NCBI GenBank assembly: GCA_963597395.1 | Contig: CAVBPX010000084.1 | Span: forward strand, 1 to 6,477 | From: Hallerella sp963597395 | GTDB lineage: Bacteria; Fibrobacterota; Fibrobacteria; Fibrobacterales; Fibrobacteraceae | DNA length: 6,477 bases | Direction of reading: 5' to 3' | Shown: piece by piece, positions 1-5,395 of the stretch | Position numbering within the stretch: the stretch's first letter is position 1 | Layout: each line of letters begins with the position of its first letter | Made by a program: the position numbers and the translations under genes | The notes under the pieces: model-generated | Seen by the model: the letters and a program-made list of their open reading frames with translations, nothing else | What the model was told of the DNA's origin: nothing | The model's database searches: none

Positions 1-61
1 CATCGCTTGGTCTCACTCAAATTTTCTTTACCAAAGCAATTTTTAGAGGTTCCCCAAAATA
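1..61. other. Left edge, no supportable gene
   Basis: No gene can be supported in these bases. A rightward frame is open from base 3 to a TAA at 60-62 that abuts the terminator, so it could be the last 19 codons of an upstream gene, but the peptide has no recognisable feature. Alternatively the CAT at 1-3 could be the start codon of a leftward gene lying outside the window, in which case this stretch would be its leader and promoter. No clear Shine-Dalgarno supports that reading. The window edge prevents a decision. Confidence 0.25.
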
Positions 62-89
62 AAAAAGGACGCTTTGATGCGTCCTTTTT
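62..89. terminator. Bidirectional rho-independent terminator after folD
   Basis: An 11-bp perfect stem has left arm AAAAAGGACGC (62-72), loop TTTGAT (73-78) and right arm GCGTCCTTTTT (79-89). The A-run on one side and T-run on the other give a U-tract in both directions. It lies 17 bp beyond the folD stop codon and would end the leftward folD transcript. It could equally end a rightward transcript entering from the left edge. Confidence 0.9.
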
Positions 90-105
90 CATTTGGTAAA
101 ACCGT

Positions 106-951
106 TTATTTTCCGAGAAAACTTTCGCCGCTCTCGACGCTGTTGTAAATAAGCGTGTTGATGGTCATCGGGCCGACACCGCCCGGGACCGGCGTATAGG
201 CGCTCGCCACTTCGTCAAGGCCGGCCTTTTCAACGTCCCCGACGCCTCCGGGATGGTAGCCCGCATCAATCACGACCGCGCCCTTCTTAATCCAGGACGT
301 CTTGATGAACTCGGGCTTTCCGACGGCTCCGACGAGAATGTCCGCTTCGCCGACGATCTTTTCGAGACCTTGCGTCTTGCTGTGGCAAATGGTGACCGTG
401 CAGTTCGCGTTCAGGAGCATCATCGCCATCGGCTTGCCGAGGATTGCGCTGCGGCCGACGACCACGGCGTGCTTTCCTTCGAGCGGAATCTCGTAGGCTT
501 TCAGAATCCGCATAATGCCCGCGGGCGTTGCGCTGCCGTAGGCCTTTTCTCCCATCGACATCAGGCCGAATCCGAGACAGGTAACGCCATCGACATCCTT
601 GCGGCGTTCAATCGCTTCAAAAGCGGCCCGCTCGTTGATGTGGCGCGGAACGGGGTGCTGCAAAAGAATTCCGTGGACGTTCGGATTCTCGTTCAGTTCC
701 TGGATTTTGGCGAGAAGCTCTTCGGTGGTCGTCTGCTTCGGCATGTGGACGGGAAGGCTTTCCATGCCTACGCGTGCACAGGCGTTGCCCTTCATTTTGA
801 CATAGGTCGCGCTTGCCGGGTCGTCGCCCACGAGAATCGTTGCGAGAATCGGGGTCTTTCCCGTGCGCTCCTTGAGGGCATCGACGCGGGCTTTCAGTTG
901 GACTTCGCATTCCTTGGCGAGCTTTTTTCCATCGAGAATAAGAGCAGACAT
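106..951 (-). CDS. folD: Bifunctional methylenetetrahydrofolate dehydrogenase / methenyltetrahydrofolate cyclohydrolase FolD
   Basis: FolD is a cytosolic enzyme that interconverts 5,10-methylene-THF, 5,10-methenyl-THF and 10-formyl-THF using NADP, supplying one-carbon units for purines and formyl-Met-tRNA. The 281-residue product has the usual family length. Visible landmarks are VGDDPASATYVKMK with the catalytic Tyr50 and Lys54, GILLQHPVP with Gln98, KDVDG with Asp121, the Rossmann stretch VVVGRSAILGKPM (about 163-175), and the C-terminal signature TPVPGGVGPMT (253-263). The four catalytic residues fall at the same numbers as in the E. coli enzyme. QHPVP in place of the E. coli QLPLP is a known FolD variant. 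I chose ATG 951 because the protein then starts like other FolD proteins and a GGAGA Shine-Dalgarno (957-961) sits 5 bases ahead; the frame extends 33 codons further upstream without homology-like sequence. It is probably co-transcribed with the small gene 17 bp upstream and ended by the hairpin at 62-89. Confidence 0.97.
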   Translation of the reverse strand: MSALILDGKKLAKECEVQLKARVDALKERTGKTPILATILVGDDPASATYVKMKGNACARVGMESLPVHMPKQTTTEELLAKIQELNENPNVHGILLQHPVPRHINERAAFEAIERRKDVDGVTCLGFGLMSMGEKAYGSATPAGIMRILKAYEIPLEGKHAVVVGRSAILGKPMAMMLLNANCTVTICHSKTQGLEKIVGEADILVGAVGKPEFIKTSWIKKGAVVIDAGYHPGGVGDVEKAGLDEVASAYTPVPGGVGPMTINTLIYNSVESGESFLGK

Positions 952-968
952 AAAAATCTCCGTTTTCC

Positions 969-1208
969 CTAAAAATAGAAAGGACTTACCAGGTCGGAAA
1001 TGCCGATGGCAATGAAAATCCACGGATAGGAAAGCGGCCCCGGAAGCCATCCGGTCTTTTGCTTTTGCGGTTCCTCGACGGGCGTCTTCGCGTGCATTTC
1101 TTCCGAGAGAAGTTCGCGATTCTTCTTTTTTCGCTTTTCAAATTCGAGCGGGGAGAGGACGAACCGCGCCGTCCGGACCGAATAAGAAATGTTACCATTC
1201 AATGCCAT
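969..1208 (-). CDS. Small unknown protein with hydrophobic C-terminus, upstream of folD
   Basis: I do not recognise this 79-residue protein. Residues 1-20 are mixed, about 21-52 are strongly charged (Lys/Glu-rich, including KRKKK), and about 59-79 are hydrophobic and aromatic (YPWIFIAIGISDLV, ending SPFYF). The sequence starts with no signal peptide. The layout resembles a tail-anchored membrane protein with its charged part in the cytosol, although the hydrophobic stretch contains an Asp and a Pro and is marginal as a membrane span. It is supported as a gene by an AAGGGG Shine-Dalgarno (1215-1220) 6 bases from the ATG, a fitting promoter further upstream, and a TAG stop 17 bp ahead of the folD start. 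Those features make it the likely first gene of a folD operon. Overlapping frames on both strands are open here too, so coding status is likely but unproven. Confidence 0.6.
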   Translation of the reverse strand: MALNGNISYSVRTARFVLSPLEFEKRKKKNRELLSEEMHAKTPVEEPQKQKTGWLPGPLSYPWIFIAIGISDLVSPFYF

Positions 1209-1223
1209 AAACTGCCCCTTTTG

Positions 1224-1244
1224 TCGGGACGAAAATCATCCCGA
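1224..1244 (-). promoter_or_regulatory. Inverted repeat in the leader of the small gene–folD unit
   Basis: TCGGGA (1224-1229) and TCCCGA (1239-1244) are perfect 6-bp inverted arms around a 9-base loop. In the leftward transcript the hairpin would end 3 bases before the AAGGGG ribosome-binding site (1215-1220). It could affect translation initiation, or the DNA repeat could be an operator. There is no U-tract, so it is not a terminator. The function is a guess. Confidence 0.35.
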
Positions 1245-1273
1245 TCGTTTTACACTCAAACCATCCGCAGTAA

Positions 1274-1302
1274 AGTTTAGGAAAAGTTGAGGAAAAAGTA
1301 AA
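1274..1302 (-). promoter_or_regulatory. Predicted promoter for the small gene–folD unit
   Basis: On the minus strand TTTACT (1297-1302) and TAAACT (1274-1279) each match 4 of 6 bases of the sigma-70 consensus and are separated by 17 bases. Transcription would start near 1267, giving a leader of about 59 nt that contains the inverted repeat at 1224-1244. The stretch 1209-1359 is otherwise non-coding, and this is its only promoter-like element on the strand of the genes. The prediction rests on hexamer matching in an AT-rich patch. Confidence 0.4.
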
Positions 1303-1359
1303 GAGTGCTGGCGCATTTTTTTTACACTTTTCTCCCAGAGGATGTTCCCGCTCACACGG

Positions 1360-2046
1360 TCAAAGCTTTTGGTCCATCCCGAACCGGAAGTGCAGCGTAA
1401 GGGAAAGCGCTCCCGCCTGAATCCACTTTTCGGCGGTCTTGTTCACGGGCTTGTATTCCGTAATGCCCAAGGGAAGCTGTAAAAGATGCCCGTACGAGAC
1501 CGTAAAGAGAAAGTTGTCGGTGATCGTGTAGGTCATCGCAAGGGAAAGCATGCAGCCGACGCCTAGCAGGTTCTCCGTCTGCTCGTTGTCGTCGGAATCG
1601 ACGTGTAGATAGGTGATTGTGGGGGAAAACTTTCCTTCGAGGACCATGTAGCGCTTGGAAATAAACTCCGGTCCGACGCTCAAAAGTGACCAGACGGCAC
1701 CGTAAAGTGCATCATCGTCGCCGAGGGCCTTGGGACTTACGATAACGTATTGCGGAATTAAAATCATCCAGAGCGGCGCGAGGTGGATTTCGCGCATCGT
1801 GTTGAGGTAACGGCGATACTTGAGCGGGATCTTCTCCTTGTTGTCCTGGAGCGTTTTCGGGGTGATGACGCCGTATTGGGCGAGGTTGAAGCCCGTATGG
1901 AATTCCCTGCCCGCAACCCCCGGAATCCAGAAGGCGGTGGGACCTAGCCCGATGTTGAACGGGACTTCGACGTGCGTAACGGGCCTTGCCGCGTGCAAAG
2001 AGGTGCAAAAAACGGTCAAAAAAAGAACCAAAAACCATTTTTTCAT
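1360..2046 (-). CDS. Secreted, outer-membrane beta-barrel-like protein of unknown function
   Basis: The 228-residue product begins with a clear Sec signal peptide: MKKW, a hydrophobic core (LVLFLTVFC), then SLHA with likely cleavage after Ala19. The mature part has many short segments of alternating hydrophobic and polar residues ending in aromatics, for example residues 93-104, 116-128, 163-186 and the last strand LSLTLHFRFG (214-223). Gly and Tyr are frequent and there is no long hydrophobic helix. This suggests a small outer-membrane barrel of perhaps eight strands. I see no enzyme motif and do not recognise the family. ATG 2046 was chosen because the signal peptide starts there and TTCCT at 2054-2058 gives an AGGAA ribosome-binding site 7 bases away; 22 further upstream codons have no signal-like sequence. 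It is divergent from the FKBP lipoprotein gene across 79 bp, which may mean shared regulation of two envelope proteins. Confidence 0.8.
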   Translation of the reverse strand: MKKWFLVLFLTVFCTSLHAARPVTHVEVPFNIGLGPTAFWIPGVAGREFHTGFNLAQYGVITPKTLQDNKEKIPLKYRRYLNTMREIHLAPLWMILIPQYVIVSPKALGDDDALYGAVWSLLSVGPEFISKRYMVLEGKFSPTITYLHVDSDDNEQTENLLGVGCMLSLAMTYTITDNFLFTVSYGHLLQLPLGITEYKPVNKTAEKWIQAGALSLTLHFRFGMDQKL

Positions 2047-2125
2047 TTCAAAGTTCCTAAATTGATTTGTATCACAATCTCGGGAACCCTTTTGGGGGAC
2101 CCTTTTGAACATCGAGGATTAAAAT
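2047..2125. promoter_or_regulatory. Divergent intergenic region between the barrel-like gene and the FKBP gene
   Basis: These 79 bp must carry promoters for both neighbours unless transcription enters from elsewhere. Rightward, TTCAAA (2047-2052) and TATCAC (2070-2075) are 17 bases apart, a weak match that would start the FKBP mRNA near 2082. Leftward, no hexamer pair stands out. The FKBP gene has a good GAGGA ribosome-binding site at 2114-2118, 7 bases before its ATG. Confidence 0.4.
2086..2107 (+). repeat. Two direct 9-bp repeats ACCCTTTTG ahead of the FKBP gene
   Basis: ACCCTTTTG occurs at 2086-2094 and again at 2099-2107. Each copy is preceded by a GA or GG dinucleotide, and start-to-start spacing is 13 bp. 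The pair lies in the probable 5' leader, between the weak promoter and the ribosome-binding site. It could be a tandem regulator-binding site or a small duplication. Confidence 0.5.
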
Positions 2126-3499
2126 ATGAAATTACGGACAAACAGTATTCTTGCGGTCGCCGTTTTGGGAACGTTAATTGCCTGTTCCGGTGCCCCGAAG
2201 CCCGAAACGGCACCGGCAAAGGCTCCCGCCGCGGCCGATACCGTCGCCGTCAAGAAGGACACCCTGGTGACCTCCAAGGACCGCTACAGCTATGCGCTCG
2301 GAATGGATATGGGCCGCGCCATCAAGAACGTCGATGCGGATATCGACAAGGAACTCTTCCTCAAGTCCCTGCGCGACCGAATGGAAGGAAATCCGCTGCT
2401 CCTCTCCGACTCCCAGGCCGAAAAGGCCCTGCAGGAACTTGTGATGCAGATGCAGCAGGAACGCGAAAAGAAGGCCCAGGCCGAAGCGCGTGCCGCTTTG
2501 GATTCCCAGAAGGTGTTCCTTGAAAAGAACAAGGCCGCGGAAGGCGTCATTGCCACGGCGAGCGGTCTGCAGTACAAGTATCTCGTGAAGGCTGCGGATT
2601 CGACCGCAAAGTCCCCGAAGCTCACGGACAAGGTTCGCGTTCACTACGTCGGAACCCTTTTGAACGGAACGGAATTCGACAGCTCCATCAAGCGCGGCGA
2701 ACCGCTCGTGTTCCCGGTGAACGCGGTCATCAAGGGCTGGCAGGAACTGCTTACGCTGATGAAGGTTGGTGAAAAGGTCGAAGCCTGGATTCCGAGCGAA
2801 CTCGGCTACGGTGCGGACGGTGCGGCTCCCGTGATTCCGGGCAATGCGCTTCTCGTGTTCCAGGTGGAACTCCTCGGCATCGTTTCGGAAGAACCCGCCG
2901 TGGATTCCGCTGCGGTCAAGGCCGACAGCGCGGCTTCTAACGTAAAGCCGATGTCGAAGGCCGATAGCCTCGCCGCCGTGAAGGCCGCGAAGAAAGCGGA
3001 ACAGGATAGCATCAAGGCCGCGAAGAAAGCGGAACAGGATAGCATCAAGGCCGCGAAGAAGGCGAAGGCCGACAGTCTCGCCGCCGTAAAGAAGGCAAAA
3101 GCCGATAGCCTTGCCGCCGCCAAAAAGGCGAAGGCCGACAGCGTCGCTGCCGCAAAGAAAGCGAAGGCAGATAGTCTCGCTGCCGTGAAGGCCGCGAAGA
3201 AGGCGGAACAGGATAGCCTTGCCGCCGCTGACAAGGCCGCCGCTGACAAGGCCGCCGCCGACAAGGCCGCCGCTGACAAGGCCGCCGCTGACAAGGCCGC
3301 CGCTGACAAGGCCGCTGCTGACAAGGCCGCCGCTGACAAGGCCGCCGCTGACAAGGCCGCTGCTGACAAGGCCGCCGCTGACAAGGCCGCCGCTGACAAG
3401 GCCGCTGCTGACAAGGCTGCTGCTGACAAGGCTGCTGCTGACAAGGCCGCTGCTGACAAGGCCGCTGCGGAAAAGGCGAAGGAACCCGCGAAGAAGTAA
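2126..3499 (+). CDS. Lipoprotein FKBP-type peptidyl-prolyl cis-trans isomerase (Mip/FkpA-like) with long Ala/Lys/Asp repeat tail
   Basis: This is a periplasmic prolyl isomerase and probable folding chaperone. Residues 1-20 are a lipoprotein signal peptide with lipobox LIAC, lipidated Cys20. Ser21 follows rather than Asp, so the outer membrane is the expected destination under the E. coli sorting rule. A linker leads to an FKBP_N-type dimerisation helix region (about 52-140, with DRYSYALGMDMGRAIK and a Gln/Glu-rich helix). The FKBP_C catalytic domain spans about 143-253. Pocket residues matching FKBP12 are visible: Tyr174, Phe184-Asp185, Val201-Ile202, Trp205, Tyr228, Ile237 and Phe245. Residues 277-457 form a low-complexity tail, first in 11-residue and then in 5-residue repeats, which ordinary Mip proteins lack. 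It has a GAGGA ribosome-binding site at 2114-2118. It is probably monocistronic, divergent from the barrel-like gene and closed by the terminator at 3518-3550. The catalytic assignment is firm; the tail's role is unknown. Confidence 0.93.
   Translation: MKLRTNSILAVAVLGTLIACSGAPKPETAPAKAPAAADTVAVKKDTLVTSKDRYSYALGMDMGRAIKNVDADIDKELFLKSLRDRMEGNPLLLSDSQAEKALQELVMQMQQEREKKAQAEARAALDSQKVFLEKNKAAEGVIATASGLQYKYLVKAADSTAKSPKLTDKVRVHYVGTLLNGTEFDSSIKRGEPLVFPVNAVIKGWQELLTLMKVGEKVEAWIPSELGYGADGAAPVIPGNALLVFQVELLGIVSEEPAVDSAAVKADSAASNVKPMSKADSLAAVKAAKKAEQDSIKAAKKAEQDSIKAAKKAKADSLAAVKKAKADSLAAAKKAKADSVAAAKKAKADSLAAVKAAKKAEQDSLAAADKAAADKAAADKAAADKAAADKAAADKAAADKAAADKAAADKAAADKAAADKAAADKAAADKAAADKAAADKAAADKAAAEKAKEPAKK
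2954..3220 (+). repeat. Eleven-residue (33-bp) repeats in the FKBP tail
   Basis: Residues 277-365 are built of variants of AKADSLAAVKK and KAAKKAEQDSI, an 11-residue period. Two neighbouring units, 2981-3013 and 3014-3046, are identical over all 33 bases, indicating recent tandem duplication. Four ADS(L/V)AA(V/A)K units follow in 3065-3190 with scattered synonymous and Val/Ala, Leu/Val differences. An 11-residue period corresponds to three turns of an alpha helix (hendecad). Confidence 0.85.
3221..3475 (+). repeat. 15-bp tandem array encoding (AAADK)16 plus one AAAEK
   Basis: Sixteen consecutive 15-bp units from 3221 to 3460 each encode Ala-Ala-Ala-Asp-Lys, and a seventeenth (3461-3475) encodes AAAEK, covering residues 366-450. 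All differences among the sixteen units are GCC/GCT changes at third positions; GAC and AAG never vary. The array shows a 45-bp higher-order pattern, repeated exactly three times from 3281 to 3415. The reading frame closes seven codons later. Arrays like this can change copy number by slippage without changing frame, and short-read assembly may misjudge the unit count. Confidence 0.95.
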
Positions 3500-3517
3500 G
3501 CGAAATTCTACGCAAAT

Positions 3518-3550
3518 AAAAAAGGCAGGCCGTTTGAGCCTGCCTTTTTT
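3518..3550. terminator. Bidirectional rho-independent terminator between the FKBP gene and pdxJ
   Basis: A 13-bp perfect stem has left arm AAAAAAGGCAGGC (3518-3530), loop CGTTTGA (3531-3537) and right arm GCCTGCCTTTTTT (3538-3550). It starts 18 bp after the FKBP stop and ends 12 bp from the pdxJ stop, serving both convergent genes. Arm design and a loop containing TTTGA resemble the terminator at 62-89. Confidence 0.93.
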
Positions 3551-3562
3551 TAGAGTTTCCTT

Positions 3563-4300
3563 TTAATGTTCGGCGAGGCGAATCGCTTCGAGCATCTCTT
3601 TCACCGCCCGATCCATTCCGACGAGAACCGCGCGTCCGATGATGCTGTGTCCAATATTCAGTTCCTCGATGCCGTCAATGCTTGCGATGTATCCGACGTT
3701 CCGATAGTTCAGCCCGTGGCCCGCGTTGACTCGCAACCCGTATTTGCGGGCGAGAACCGTCATGTCCTGGATGGCGGAAAATTCCCTTTCGACGTCCGCC
3801 GCGGACCCCAGGTCGAATGCGTTGGCAAAGTGTCCCGTGTGAAATTCCGCAAAGTCCGCTCCGATTTTTTTTGCCGCCTTGACCTGATCTGTCTCCGGAT
3901 CAATGAAAACGCTTACGGCAATGTCGTTGTTCTTGAACGCCGCAACGGTTTTCGAAAGGTCGTCGATGCGGGCCGCCACGTTTAAACCGCCCTCGGTCGT
4001 CACTTCTTCCCGATGTTCCGGAACGAGCGTCACCATGTCCGGCTGGATGTCGATGGCGAGCTGCACCATCTCCGGAACGGGAGCCATTTCCATATTCAAA
4101 TGCGTCGTGACAATTCCGCGGAGAAGCCGGACGTCACGCTCCTGAATGTGGCGTCTGTCCTCGCGCAAGTGGGACGTAATTCCGTGACAGCCTGCGAGTT
4201 CCGCAAGAATGGCGCCGGCAACGGGATCCGGTTCGCGAATTTTGCGCGCTTCGCGGATGGTTGCAATGTGATCGATATTGACTCCGAGTTTTGCAGACAT
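3563..4300 (-). CDS. pdxJ: Pyridoxine 5'-phosphate synthase PdxJ
   Basis: PdxJ is a cytosolic TIM-barrel enzyme that condenses 3-amino-2-oxopropyl phosphate (made by PdxA) with 1-deoxy-D-xylulose 5-phosphate to give pyridoxine 5'-phosphate, the last ring-forming step of the DXP-dependent vitamin B6 route. The 245-residue length is typical (E. coli 243). Motifs are GVNIDHIATIREAR (6-19), DPV, GITSHLREDRRHI (40-52), LNMEM (68-72), LVPEHREEVTTEGG (92-105), FHTGHFA (153-159), VNAGHGLNY (191-199) and LNIGHSIIGRAV (214-225). The catalytic His-Glu-His set corresponds to His44, Glu71 and His195. Start 4300 is fixed by the MSAKLGVNIDH N-terminus and an AGGAG ribosome-binding site that overlaps the stop codon of the gene upstream. 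It is the second gene of a two-gene leftward unit, 8 bp behind the YibQ-like gene. No other B6 gene is visible. Confidence 0.97.
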   Translation of the reverse strand: MSAKLGVNIDHIATIREARKIREPDPVAGAILAELAGCHGITSHLREDRRHIQERDVRLLRGIVTTHLNMEMAPVPEMVQLAIDIQPDMVTLVPEHREEVTTEGGLNVAARIDDLSKTVAAFKNNDIAVSVFIDPETDQVKAAKKIGADFAEFHTGHFANAFDLGSAADVEREFSAIQDMTVLARKYGLRVNAGHGLNYRNVGYIASIDGIEELNIGHSIIGRAVLVGMDRAVKEMLEAIRLAEH

Positions 4301-4305
4301 AGATG

Positions 4306-4310
4306 CTCCT
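4306..4310 (-). promoter_or_regulatory. pdxJ ribosome-binding site overlapping the upstream stop codon
   Basis: On the minus strand AGGAG (4306-4310) shares two bases with the TAG stop (4309-4311) of the YibQ-like gene and sits 5 bases before the pdxJ ATG. This arrangement supports co-transcription and probably translational coupling, and it fixes the pdxJ start. Confidence 0.8.
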
Positions 4311-5391
4311 ATTCGGGTTGAAAAATTCCGGAAAGTTCGATAATTTCCGTCCCCTGGACTTCGGCGGAATCCTTCAGGCCTTCAATCGCCTTAAAGGAAC
4401 CGTTTGAAAGCGGCAAAAGCAAAATGGCTTTTCCCGTGCGCTGCGCGGCGGTCAGGGTGTTTTTTACATAGACGGCTTGCGTCATTCGGTTCGGGTTGAA
4501 CGGGCTCTCCGTGCGGCAGTTTATTTGCATCTTTTCACAGAGTCCGTCGGTCTTTGAATAGCGGTTTCCCGTGAGATCCATAAACCACATGTCCCGTTCC
4601 TTCAAAATGGAAAAAATCGGGCGGAAAAGCGTCTCCTGTTCCACGGCGCGGTCTCCCCAGCGCGTTGCAATTCCGCTTGCATTCGGAATCTTCTTCATGG
4701 CGTCCGAAACGATTTCCTGAATTTCCGGTTCGGAATGATGAATTTTAATCGCCTCGGACTTAAACGGCCTGGGAATGTCCGAACGGCTTTCCATCGGAAG
4801 CCAAATGACGGGCGAGTAGGCTTTCAGCTGGCTCAGGCTCGACTCGAAAAAGGCTTTTGCCGAAGGCGAAATCAGCATGGAATACGGATAGTTTAATTTG
4901 TTCAAATCCTCGACGAATTTTGGAAGCTCCGAACCCGCATAGAATCCGACGGCAAGCTTCGATGTGTTTCCGCCAAAGCTCTCGCCCATCCGGAGCTCCA
5001 CGCGAAACGTGTCCCCGAAAGGCGCCACAAAATCAAAATCGACGACCTGCTGCCTGTCCTTGGAAAGTTCTTCCATGTAAAGAACCTTTCCGCCGAATTT
5101 TTTCAGGTGGTTCTGAGCGCGCACCAAATAGTTTGGGAAGGAAACGCCCTTGCTGACTTTCCAAATTTCCCTGTTCTCCTTTTTTTTGGAACGCTCGATT
5201 CCGATGACGGGAATTTCGTCCCGCAATTTCTGTATGTAGGGAACCGCGTCCGCCGTCATGGGCCTTGGGGCCTTTAGACCAAAGGAGACAAGCGCATTCT
5301 CCGCCGCCTTGCTGTTTTCGCATACGACAAAAACTCCCGCTGCGAGAATCAAAAAGCAAATCAAGGCGAAGAGGGCGTTCTTTTTCTTCAT
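4309..5391 (-). CDS. Divergent polysaccharide deacetylase-like (YibQ-like) envelope protein, likely lacking metal ligands
   Basis: The 360-residue product starts with Lys-rich MKKK and a hydrophobic segment (6-23), a signal peptide or membrane anchor. Cys24 follows Val-Val and does not fit a lipobox; a Sec cut after Ala29 is possible. Residues about 30-145 form an unassigned N-terminal domain. Residues about 146-355 follow the order of landmarks of the divergent polysaccharide deacetylase family: a first strand LAVGFYAGSELP (146-157), a helix, PYSMLISP, then VIWLPMES (195-202, family LPMEP), PNASGIATRWGDRAV (236-250, family GVNNHMGS), MWFMDLTG (268-275, family FFVDSRT) and a final ILLLPLSNGS strand. 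The usual Asp-Asp of the first motif and the Asn-Asn-His of the second are missing, so metal-dependent deacetylation looks unlikely. ATG 5391 was chosen because the signal-like segment begins there, leaving 29 bp to divergent miaA. It heads a unit with pdxJ. Substrate and role are unknown. Confidence 0.65.
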   Translation of the reverse strand: MKKKNALFALICFLILAAGVFVVCENSKAAENALVSFGLKAPRPMTADAVPYIQKLRDEIPVIGIERSKKKENREIWKVSKGVSFPNYLVRAQNHLKKFGGKVLYMEELSKDRQQVVDFDFVAPFGDTFRVELRMGESFGGNTSKLAVGFYAGSELPKFVEDLNKLNYPYSMLISPSAKAFFESSLSQLKAYSPVIWLPMESRSDIPRPFKSEAIKIHHSEPEIQEIVSDAMKKIPNASGIATRWGDRAVEQETLFRPIFSILKERDMWFMDLTGNRYSKTDGLCEKMQINCRTESPFNPNRMTQAVYVKNTLTAAQRTGKAILLLPLSNGSFKAIEGLKDSAEVQGTEIIELSGIFQPE

Positions 5392-5395
5392 GTTC

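Noticed and set aside
253..972. A 239-codon open frame on the plus strand opposite folD
   Set aside because: It is antisense to a fully conserved folD with all catalytic motifs. The peptide shows no motif and no ribosome-binding site was seen.
1300..1325. Rightward hairpin AGAGTGC/GCATTTT followed by a T-run, terminator-like
   Set aside because: The stem needs two G-U pairs and works only on the plus strand, where no gene precedes it. Transcribed leftward, after the barrel-like gene, the pairs become A-C mismatches.
2806..3566. Long open frames on the opposite strand (2806-3459) and in another forward frame (3219-3566) through the repeat array, giving Ser-Ala-Leu and Pro-Leu-Thr-Arg repeats
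   Set aside because: The 15-bp and 33-bp repeat periods are multiples of three, so a unit without stops keeps several frames open. These are by-products of the repeats in the FKBP gene.
3566..4321. Plus-strand open frames opposite pdxJ (3566-3985, 3903-4145, 4013-4321)
   Set aside because: All are shadows of pdxJ, whose catalytic motifs are complete on the minus strand.
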